Both the position numbers and the translations under genes were made by a program. A DNA stretch of 64,000 nucleotides from Ricinus communis. Its lineage: Eukaryota > Streptophyta > Magnoliopsida > Malpighiales > Euphorbiaceae. The notes beneath the pieces were generated by a model, which ran no database searches, had not been told where the DNA came from, and was given only the letters and a program-made list of their open reading frames with translations. The stretch lies in assembly GCF_019578655.1 (NCBI RefSeq), contig NC_063259.1:12738489-12802488 (forward strand), read 5' to 3'. Shown in pieces: positions 1 to 10,932 of this stretch. Positions within the stretch are counted from its first letter, which is position 1, and every line of letters starts with the position of its first letter.

Positions 1-712
1 TTGATAGTTATACTAGACAAGGCCTGGATTAGAGCCTTTCTGTGAACCAATGAGTGCCTCAATAGCTCCTAAATGTCAATCATCTCCTTATCGTTCTTCA
101 GCTGCTCTAACAACCCTTTGTCCCCTTCTTTGGGCGCTTCCTCGAATTGCTTCAACTTTAGTACACCTGTGTTTTCACCCTTACCCACTAGCTCGGCTTC
201 TTTTTCAGAATCCTTGTCTGCCCAGATAGCTTTTGCCCTGCTCTCTTAGACTTCACACTTATCCCTAGAGTTGTACCAGATGTCAATAGCAATGATTGGT
301 TTCTTCTTTCCCTCCTTCCATACCTCTAGAAGGCAAGATTCACTAGCCGTTTGATTGTTGTTATTTGATTCCCAACCACTCGGCACAATATCCTTAATTC
401 GAAGGTCAGTTGAAGGAGGCCTTGAATAATAAATTTTAAAATCGAATTTTCCTGAGGGTGGCCCTAGTAGGTCTTGATATTCATATTGAAGAAGTTGCTC
501 AATTTGCCATTCCCCACAATCTATTAAGTCTTGAATTTTGTGCTTGAGACGGTTACAATGATCAGTCACATGCCCAAAAACCTAGTGTTACTCACAATAT
601 TAGCCATTGTGAGGGTTAGGACCATTTCTTGGTGATTGAGGCTTGAGTTTACCATTCCTTTTTAGATATTGGAACACCACAAATAGTGATGCCCCTAGCT
701 TGGTGAAGGTCC
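1..712 (-). pseudogene. Tat-type Ty3/gypsy gag to gag-pro fragment
   Basis: The minus strand carries the C-terminal part of a retrotransposon gag. Reading leftward from about 712 there is an AFTKLG-like segment, then NGKLKPQ, then a zinc-knuckle-like stretch in which a Cys and His precede GHVTDHCNRLKHKIQDLID (about 500-570). It continues through an open stretch to 246, and past a stop toward a segment resembling HRKALIQAL near the left edge. Comparable segments occur in the gag copies at 22990-23200 and 28780-28960. The frame has stops upstream of 569, so it is a relic. The fragment runs off the left edge. Assignment to the Tat lineage rests on family resemblance and was not tested by search. 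Confidence 0.7.
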
Positions 713-739
713 TTTGTGATTTTTTTTTTAACTCTGACT

Positions 740-945
740 CTAGCTCTAGCTCAGGTTAGGATATGTCTTGGAAAGAGTTTATGACCTAATATTCATTGAA
801 ATCAAGGGTGATCATGGACACTTATTTTGAGGGTCGTGTATTATTATAGTTTGGTAGGGAGTTTCTTCAAGTGTTGGACTAGTCTGGGTTGGTCGGTTTC
901 CCGAAACATCAATGAGGTCTTAAATTTCATGCTTGGTAGGATATA
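740..945 (-). pseudogene. gag fragment in head of higher-order unit
   Basis: On the minus strand, 740-945 matches the part of the Tat gag copy at about 28917-29100 that runs from IQDLID through a proline-rich stretch to a segment like SFQDI (compare 23306-23345). The frame is broken by several stops. The same fragment recurs at the start of units 2-5 (3290, 5831, 8380, 10933). It is joined head-to-head to an RT fragment on the other strand at about 945, so the head is a chimera of two non-adjacent parts of one element family. Confidence 0.65.
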
Positions 946-1030
946 GTTATCTATAAGGTATGCATTTTGGACTAAAAAATGATGGGGTAACTTATCAAAG
1001 AGCGACCGCTACCTTGTATGATGCACACGG
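946..1030 (+). pseudogene. Reverse transcriptase fragment in head of higher-order unit
   Basis: The plus strand reads HFGLKNDGVTYQRATATL from 963, the conserved Ty3/gypsy RT segment PFGLKNAGATYQRA with substitutions. A stop codon lies just upstream, where YKVM would be expected. The better preserved counterpart lies at about 29540-29610. Identical copies lie at 3509, 6050, 8599 and 11152 in units 2-5. The open frame runs on into the satellite only because the satellite frame happens to be open. Confidence 0.85.
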
Positions 1031-3289
1031 GGTTGTTTTCTCATACTCTAAAATTAACCCATTTAAGGGGTTGTTTTTCCATACTCACAAATATACCAAA
1101 ATTACGGGGTTATTTTCTTCGATTGATAAATATCAACGTATTATGGGGTTGTTTTCTAATATTTATAAATATACCCCTCTTATGGGGTTGTTTTCTCATA
1201 TTAAAAAATTTAACTCTTCTACGAGAATGTTTTCTTAGATTTTCAATTACACTACTTATACAGGGTTGTTTTCTCAGATTCATAAATATACACGTTTTAC
1301 GGGGTTATTTTCTTATATTGATAAATATACCACTTTTACGTGGTCGTTTTCTCATATTAAATTATTAGCACTATTATGGAGTTGTTTTGTCAAATTCATA
1401 AATTTACATGTTTTACGGGGTTATTTTCTTATATCGACAAATATATCACTTTTACGGGGCTGTTTTCTCATATTATAAAATTAGACAATTTAAGGGGTTG
1501 TTTTCTCATACTCACAAATATACCAAACTTACGGGGTTATTTTCTCATATTAAAAAATGTACCCCTTCTACATTTTCTCATACTCGTAATTACACTACTT
1601 TTACAGAGTTGTTTTCTCAGATTCATAAATATACACGTTTTACACGGTAGTTTTCTTATATTGATAAATATACTACTTTTATGGGGTTGTTTTCTCATAT
1701 TAAATTATTAGCACTATTATCGGTTATTTTTTCAACTTCATAAATTTACACATTTTACAGGGTTATTTTCTTATATCGACAAATATACCCCTTTTACGGG
1801 GTTGTTTTCTCATATTATAAAATTAATTCATTTACGGGGTTGGTTTCTTATACTCACAAATATACCAAAACAATGGGGTTATTTTCTCTGATTGATAAAT
1901 ATCCCCGTATTGTTTTCTCGTATTAGAAAATTTACCGCATCTTCCAGGCTGTTTTCTCAGACTCACAATTACACTACTTTTACGGGGTTATTTCTTAAAT
2001 TCATAAATATACACATTTTACGGGGTTATTATTTTATATTGATAAATATACCACTTTTATGGGGTCATTTTCTTATCTTAAATTATTAGCACTATGATGG
2101 GATTTTGTCACATTCATAAATTTACACGTTTTACGATATTATTTTTTTATATCGACAAATATACCCCTTTCATGGGGTTGTTTTCTCATACTCTAAAATT
2201 AACCTAATTAACGGGTTGTTTTCCCATACTCATAAATATACCAAACTTACGGGGTTATTTTCTCCAATTGATAAATATCCACATATTACGGGGTTGTTCT
2301 CTAATATTTATAAATGTAGCCCTTTTACGGGGTAGTTTTCTCATATTAAAAAATGACCCCTTCTACGAGGCTGTTCTCTCAAACTCGCAATTACACTACT
2401 TTTACACGGTTGTTTTCTCTGATTCATGAATATATATGTTTTATGGAGTTATTTTCTTATATTGATAAATATACCACTTTTACGGGGTCGTTTTCTCATA
2501 TTAAATTCTTGGCACTATTATGGGGCTGTTCTGTCAAATTCATAAATTTACACGTTTTATGGGGATATTTTCTTATATCAACAAATATACCCGTTTAACG
2601 GAGTTGTTTGCTCATATTATAAAATTAATCCATTTGCGGGGTTGTTTTCTCATACTCACAAATATACCAAAATTACGGGATTATTTTCTCATATTGATAA
2701 ATATCCTCGTATTACTTGGTTATTTTCTCATATTAGAAAATTTACCCCATCTACTAGGCTATTTTCTCAGACTCGCAATTACACTACTTTTACGGGGTTG
2801 TTTTCTCAGATTCATAAATATATACGTTTTACGAGATTATTTTCTTATATTGATAAATATACCGCTTTTATGGGGTCGTTTTCTCATATTAAATTAATAG
2901 CACTATGATGGGGTTTTGTCAAATTCATAAATTTACATGTTTTACGGGGTTATTTTCTTATATCGACAAATATACCCCTTTTAAGGGATTGCTCTCTTAT
3001 ACTCTAAAATTAACCTATTTAAGGGGTTATTTTCCCATAGTCATAAATCTAGCAAAATGAAGGGGTTATTTTCTTCGATTGATAAATATCCTCGTATTAC
3101 GGGGTTGTTTTCTAATATTTATAAATATACCCCTCTTACGGAGTTGCTTTCTCATATCAAAAAATTTACCCCTTCTAGGAGGCTGTTTTCTTAGACTCAC
3201 AATTACACTACTTTTACATGGTTGTTTTCTCAGATTTATAAATATACATATTTTACTAGGTTATTTCTTATAAATATACCGAAATAAAT

Positions 3290-5830
3290 CTAGCTCTAGC
3301 TCAGGTTAGGATATGTCTTGGAAAGAGTTTATGACCTAATATTCATTGAAATCAAGGGTGATCATGGACACTTATTTTGAGGGTCGTGTATTATTATAGT
3401 TTGGTAGGGAGTTTCTTCAAGTGTTGGACTAGTCTGGGTTGGTCAGTTTCCCAGCATCAATGAGGTCTTAAATTTCATGCTTGAGCCGGATATAGTTATC
3501 TATAAGGTATGCATTTTGGACTAAAAAATGATGGGGTAACTTATCAAAGAGCGACCGCTACCTTGTATGATGCACACGGGGTTGTTTTCTCATACTCTAA
3601 AATTAACCCATTTAAGGGGTTGTTTTTCCATACTCACAAATATACCAAAATTACGGGGTTATTTTCTTCGATTGATAAATATCAACGTATTATGGGGTTG
3701 TTTTCTAATATTTATAAATATACCCCTCTTATGGGGTTGTTTTCTCATATTAAAAAATTTAACTCTTCTACGAGAATGTTTTCTTAGATTTTCAATTACA
3801 CTACTTATACAGGGTTGTTTTCTCAGATTCATAAATATACACGTTTTACGGGGTTATTTTCTTATATTGATAAATATACCACTTTTACGTGGTCGTTTTC
3901 TCATATTAAATTATTAGCACTATTATGGAGTTGTTTTGTCAAATTCATAAATTTACATATTTTACGGGGTTATTTTCTTATATCGACAAATATATCACTT
4001 TTACCGTTTTCTCATATTATAAAATTAGACAATTTAAGGGGTTGTTTTCTCATACTCACAAATATACCAAACTTACGGGGTTATTTTCTCATATTAAAAA
4101 TGTACCCCTTCTACGAGAATGTTTTCTCATACTCGTAATTACACTACTTTTACAGAGTTGTTTTCTCAGATTCATAAATATACACGTTTTACAGGGTAGT
4201 TTTCTTATATTGATAAATATACTACTTTTATGGGGTTGTTTTCTCATATTAAATTATTAGCACTATTATCGGTTATTTTTCAACTTCATAAATTTACACA
4301 TTTTGAGGGTTATTTTCTTATATCGACAAATATACCCCTTTTACGGGGTTGTTTTCTCATATTATAAAATTAATTCATTTACGGGGTTGGTTTCTCATAC
4401 TCACAAATATACCAAAACAATGGGGTTATTTTCTCTGATTGATAAATATCCCCGTATTGTTTTCTCGTATTAGAAAATTTACCGCATCTTCCATGCTGTT
4501 TTCTCAGACTCACAATTACACTACTTTTACGGGGTTATTTCTTAAATTCATAAATATACACATTTTACGGGGTTATTATTTTATATTGATAAATATACCA
4601 CTTTTATGGGGTCATTTTCTTATCTTAAATTATTAGCACTATGATGGGATTTTGTCACATTCATAAATTTACACGTTTTACGATATTATTTTTTTATATC
4701 GACAAATATACCCCTTTCATGGGGTTGTTTTCTCATACTCTAAAATTAACCTAATTAACGGGTTGTTTTCCCATACTCATAAATATACCAAACTTACGGG
4801 GTTATTTTCTCCAATTGATAAATATCCACATATTACGGGGTTGTTCTCTAATATTTATAAATGTAGCCCTTTTACGGGTAGTTTTCTCATATTAAAAATG
4901 ACCCTTCTACGAGGTCGTTCTCTCAAACTCGCAATTACACTACTTTTACACGGTTGTTTTCTCCGATTCATGAATATATATGTTTTATGGAGTTATTTTC
5001 TTATATTGATAAATATACCACTTTTACGGGTCGTTTTCTCATATTAAATTCTTGGCACTATTATGGGGTCGTTCACAAATTCATAAATTTACACGTTTTA
5101 TGGGGATATTTTCTTATATCAACAAATATACCCGCTTAACGGAGTTGTTTGCTCATATTATAAAATTAATCCATTTGCGGGGTTGTTTTCTCATACTCAC
5201 AAATATACCAAAATTACGGGATTATTTTCTCATATTGATAAATATCCTCGTATTACTTGGTTATTTTCTCATATTAGAAAATTTACCCCATCTACTAGGC
5301 TATTTTCTCAGACTCGCAATTACACTACTTTTACGGGGTTGTTTTCTCAGATTCATAAATATATACGTTTTACGAGATTATTTTCTTATATTGATAAATA
5401 TACCGCTTTTATGGGGTCGTTTTCTCATATTAAATTAATAGCACTATGATGGGGTTTTGTCAAATTCATAAATTTACATGTTTTACGGGGTTATTTTCTT
5501 ATATCGACAAATATACCCCTTTTAAGGGATTGCTCTCTTATACTCTAAAATTAACCTATTTAAGGGGTTATTTTCCCATAGTCATAAATCTAGCAAAATG
5601 AAGGGGTTATTTTCTTCGATTGATAAATATCCTCGTATTACGGGGTTGTTTTCTAATATTTATAAATATACCCCTCTTACGGAGTTGCTTTCTCATATCA
5701 AAAAATTTACCCCTTCTAGGAGGCTGTTTTCTTAGACTCACAATTACACTACTTTTACATGGTTGTTTTCTCAGATTTATAAATATACATATTTTACTAG
5801 GTTATTTCTTATAAATATACCGAAATAAAT
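3290..5830 (+). repeat. Array 1 higher-order unit 2
   Basis: About 2541 bp, nearly identical to unit 1, with the same gag and RT head (RT motif from 3509). It shows several single-base losses in homopolymers, for example a GGG instead of GGGG near 4876 and 5028, and a short altered stretch near 5076. Confidence 0.9.
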
Positions 5831-8379
5831 CTAGCTCTAGCTCAGGTTAGGATATGTCTTGGAAAGAGTTTATGACCTAATATTCATTGAAATCAAGGGT
5901 GATCATGGACACTTATTTTGAGGGTCGTGTATTATTATAGTTTGGTAGGGAGTTTCTTCAAGTGTTGGACTAGTCTGGGTTGGTCAGTTTCCCAGCATCA
6001 ATGAGGTCTTAAATTTCATGCTTGAGCCGGATATAGTTATCTATAAGGTATGCATTTTGGACTAAAAAATGATGGGGTAACTTATCAAAGAGCGACCGCT
6101 ACCTTGTATGATGCACACGGGGTTGTTTTCTCATACTCTAAAATTAACCCATTTAAGGGGTTGTTTTTCCATACTCACAAATATACCAAAATTACGGGGT
6201 TATTTTCTTCGATTGATAAATATCAACGTATTATGGGGTTGTTTTCTAATATTTATAAATATACCCCTCTTATGGGGTTGTTTTCTCATATTAAAAAATT
6301 TAACTCTTCTACGAGAATGTTTTCTTAGATTTTCAATTACACTACTTATACAGGGTTGTTTTCTCAGATTCATAAATATACACGTTTTACGGGGTTATTT
6401 TCTTATATTGATAAATATACCACTTTTACGTGGTCGTTTTCTCATATTAAATTATTAGCACTATTATGGAGTTGTTTTGTCAAATTCATAAATTTACATA
6501 TTTTACGGGGTTATTTTCTTATATCGACAAATATATCACTTTTACCGTTTTCTCATATTATAAAATTAGACAATTTAAGGGGTTGTTTTCTCATACTCAC
6601 AAATATACCAAACTTACGGGGTTATTTTCTCATATTAAAAAATGTACCCCTTCTACGAGGCTGTTTTCTCATACTCGTAATTACACTACTTTTACAGAGT
6701 TGTTTTCTCAGATTCATAAATATACACGTTTTACAGGGTAGTTTTCTTATATTGATAAATATACTACTTTTATGGGGTTGTTTTCTCATATTAAATTATT
6801 AGCACTATTATCGGTTATTTTTCAACTTCATAAATTTACACATTTCTGAGGGTTATTTTCTTATATCGACAAATATACCCCTTTTACGGGGTTGTTTTCT
6901 CATATTATAAAATTAATTCATTTACGGGGTTGGTTTCTCATACTCACAAATATACCAAAACAATGGGGTTATTTTCTCTGATTGATAAATATCCCCGTAT
7001 TGTTTTCTCGTATTAGAAAATTTACCGCATCTTCCATGCTGTTTTCTCAGACTCACAATTACACTACTTTTACGGGGTTATTTCTTAAATTCATAAATAT
7101 ACACATTTTACGGGGTTATTATTTTATATTGATAAATATACCACTTTTATGGGGTCATTTTCTTATCTTAAATTATTAGCACTATGATGGGATTTTGTCA
7201 CATTCATAAATTTACACGTTTTACGATATTATTTTTTATATCGACAAATATACCCCTTTCATGGGGTTGTTTTCTCATACTCTAAAATTAACCTAATTAA
7301 CGGGTTGTTTTCCCATACTCATAAATATACCAAACTTACGGGGTTATTTTCTCCAATTGATAAATATCCACATATTACGGGGTTGTTCTCTAATATTTAT
7401 AAATGTAGCCCTTTTACGGGGTAGTTTTCTCATATTAAAAAATGACCCCTTCTACGAGGCTGTTCTCTCAAACTCGCAATTACACTACTTTTACACGGTT
7501 GTTTTCTCTGATTCATGAATATATATGTTTTATGGAGTTATTTTCTTATATTGATAAATATACCACTTTTACGGGTCGTTTTCTCATATTAAATTCTTGG
7601 CACTATTATGGGGTCACATTACATCAAATTCATAAATTTACACGTTTTATGGGGATATTTTCTTATATCAACAAATATACCCGTTTAACGGAGTTGTTTG
7701 CTCATATTATAAAATTAATCCATTTGCGGGGTTGTTTTCTCATACTCACAAATATACCAAAATTACGGGATTATTTTCTCATATTGATAAATATCCTCGT
7801 ATTACTTGGTTATTTTCTCATATTAGAAAATTTACCCCATCTACTAGGCTATTTTCTCAGACTCGCAATTACACTACTTTTACGGGGTTGTTTTCTCAGA
7901 TTCATAAATATATACGTTTTACGAGATTATTTTCTTATATTGATAAATATACCGCTTTTATGGGGTCGTTTTCTCATATTAAATTAATAGCACTATGATG
8001 GGGTTTTGTCAAATTCATAAATTTACATGTTTTACGGGGTTATTTTCTTATATCGACAAATATACCCCTTTTAAGGGATTGCTCTCTTATACTCTAAAAT
8101 TAACCTATTTAAGGGGTTATTTTCCCATAGTCATAAATCTAGCAAAATGAAGGGGTTATTTTCTTCGATTGATAAATATCCTCGTATTACGGGGTTGTTT
8201 TCTAATATTTATAAATATACCCCTCTTACGGAGTTGCTTTCTCATATCAAAAAATTTACCCCTTCTAGGAGGCTGTTTTCTTAGACTCACAATTACACTA
8301 CTTTTACATGGTTGTTTTCTCAGATTTATAAATATACATATTTTACTAGGTTATTTCTTATAAATATACCGAAATAAAT
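5831..8379 (+). repeat. Array 1 higher-order unit 3
   Basis: About 2549 bp, nearly identical to units 1 and 2, with the RT motif from 6050. It shares a deletion with unit 2 at 6545 (TTTACCGTTTTC where units 1, 4 and 5 have ACGGGGCTG). A private altered stretch near 7613 fuses two frames into a 181-codon open frame. Confidence 0.9.
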
Positions 8380-10932
8380 CTAGCTCTAGCTCAGTTAGGA
8401 TATGTCTTGGAAAGAGTTTATGACCTAATATTCATTTGAAATCAAGGGTGATCATGGACACTTATTTTGAGGGTCGTGTATTATTATAGTTTGGTAGGGA
8501 GTTTCTTCAAGTGTTGGACTAGTCCGGGTTGGTCAGTTTCCCAAAGATCAATGAGGTCTTAAATTTCATGCTTGGTAGGATATAGTTATCTATAAGGTAT
8601 GCATTTTGGACTAAAAAATGATGGGGTAACTTATCAAAGAGCGACCGCTACCTTGTATGATGCACACGGGGTTGTTTTCTCATACTCTAAAATTAACCCA
8701 TTTAAGGGGTTGTTTTTCCATACTCACAAATATACCAAAATTACGGGGTTATTTTCTTCGATTGATAAATATCAACGTATTATGGGGTTGTTTTCTAATA
8801 TTTATAAATATACCCCTCTTATGGGGTTGTTTTCTCATATTAAAAAATTTAACTCTTCTACGAGAATGTTTTCTTAGATTTTCAATTACACTACTTATAC
8901 AGGGTTGTTTTCTCAGATTCATAAATATACACGTTTTACGGGGTTATTTTCTTATATTGATAAATATACCACTTTTACGTGGTCGTTTTCTCATATTAAA
9001 TTATTAGCACTATTATGGAGTTGTTTTGTCAAATTCATAAATTTACATATTTTACGGGGTTATTTTCTTATATCGACAAATATATCACTTTTACGGGGCT
9101 GTTTTCTCATATTATAAAATTAGACAATTTAAGGGGTTGTTTTCTCATACTCACAAATATACCAAACTTACGGGGTTATTTTCTCATATTAAAAAATGTA
9201 CCCCTTCTACGAGGCTGTTTTCTCATACTCGTAATTACACTACTTTTACAGAGTTGTTTTCTCAGATTCATAAATATACACGTTTTACAGGGTAGTTTTC
9301 TTATATTGATAAATATACTACTTTTATGGGGTTGTTTTCTCATATTAAATTATTAGCACTATTATCGGTTATTTTTTCAACTTCATAAATTTACACATTT
9401 TACAGGGTTATTTTCTTATATCGACAAATATACCCCTTTTACGGGGTTGTTTTCTCATATTATAAAATTAATTCATTTACGGGGTTGGTTTCTCATACTC
9501 ACAAATATACCAAAACAATGGGGTTATTTTCTCTGATTGATAAATATCCCCGTATTGTTTTCTCGTATTAGAAAATTTACCGCATCTTCCATGCTGTTTT
9601 CTCAGACTCACAATTACACTACTTTTACGGGGTTATTTCTTAAATTCATAAATATACACATTTTACGGGGTTATTATTTTATATTGATAAATATACCACT
9701 TTTATGGGGTCATTTTCTTATCTTAAATTATTAGCACTATGATGGGATTTTGTCACATTCATAAATTTACACGTTTTACGATATTATTTTTTTATATCGA
9801 CAAATATACCCCTTTCATGGGGTTGTTTTCTCATACTCTAAAATTAACCTAATTAACGGGTTGTTTTCCCATACTCATAAATATACCAAACTTACGGGGT
9901 TATTTTCTCCAATTGATAAATATCCACATATTACGGGGTTGTTCTCTAATATTTATAAATGTAGCCCTTTTACGGGGTAGTTTTCTCATATTAAAAAATG
10001 ACCCCTTCTACGAGGCTGTTCTCTCAAACTCGCGAATTACACTACTTTTACACGGTTGTTTTCTCCGATTCATGAATATATATGTTTTATGGAGTTATTT
10101 TCTTATATTGATAAATATACCACTTTTACGGGGTCGTTTTCTCATATTAAATTCTTGGCACTATTATGGGGCTGCCTCAAATTCATAAATTTACACGTTT
10201 TATGGGGATATTTTCTTATATCAACAAATATACCCGTTTAACGGAGTTGTTTGCTCATATTATAAAATTAATCCATTCATGGGTTGTTTTCTCATACTCA
10301 CAAATATACCAAAATTACGGGATTATTTTCTCATATTGATAAATATCCTCGTATTACTTGGTTATTTTCTCATATTAGAAAATTTACCCCATCTACTAGG
10401 CTATTTTCTCGGACTCGCAATTACACTACTTTTACGGGGTTGTTTTCTCGGATTCATAAATATATACGTTTTACGAGATTATTTTCTTATATTGATAAAT
10501 ATACCGCTTTTATGGGGTCGTTTTCTCATATTAAATTAATAGCACTATGATGGGGTTTTGTCAAATTCATAAATTTACATGTTTTACGGGGGTTATTTTC
10601 TTATATCGACAAATATACCCCTTTTAAGGGATTGCTCTCTTATACTCTAAAATTAACCTATTTAAGGGGTTATTTTCCCATAGTCATAAATCTAGCAAAA
10701 TGAAGGGGTTATTTTCTTCGATTGATAAATATCCTCGTATTACGGGGTTGTTTTCTAATATTTATAAATATACCCCTCTTACGGAGTTGCTTTCTCATAT
10801 CAAAAAATTTACCCCTTCTAGGAGGCTGTTTTCTTAGACTCACAATTACACTACTTTTACATGGTTGTTTTCTCAGATTTATAAATATACATATTTTACT
10901 AGGTTATTTCTTATAAATATACCGAAATAAAT
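8380..10932 (+). repeat. Array 1 higher-order unit 4
   Basis: About 2553 bp with the RT motif from 8599. The head differs slightly from units 2, 3 and 5 (TCAGTTAGG lacks a G; an extra T near 8436). Two CAG-to-CGG changes near 10411 and 10449 are private to this unit. Confidence 0.9.

Larger units (their letters stand above)
740..3289 (+). repeat. Array 1 higher-order unit 1
   Basis: About 2550 bp. The head (740-1030) holds an antisense gag piece and a sense RT piece, followed by about 2.26 kb of 39-bp monomers. Unit 1 differs from the others at the left edge, where it adjoins the gag fragment at 1-712. It retains GGGGCTG at positions where units 2 and 3 have lost bases. Confidence 0.9.
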
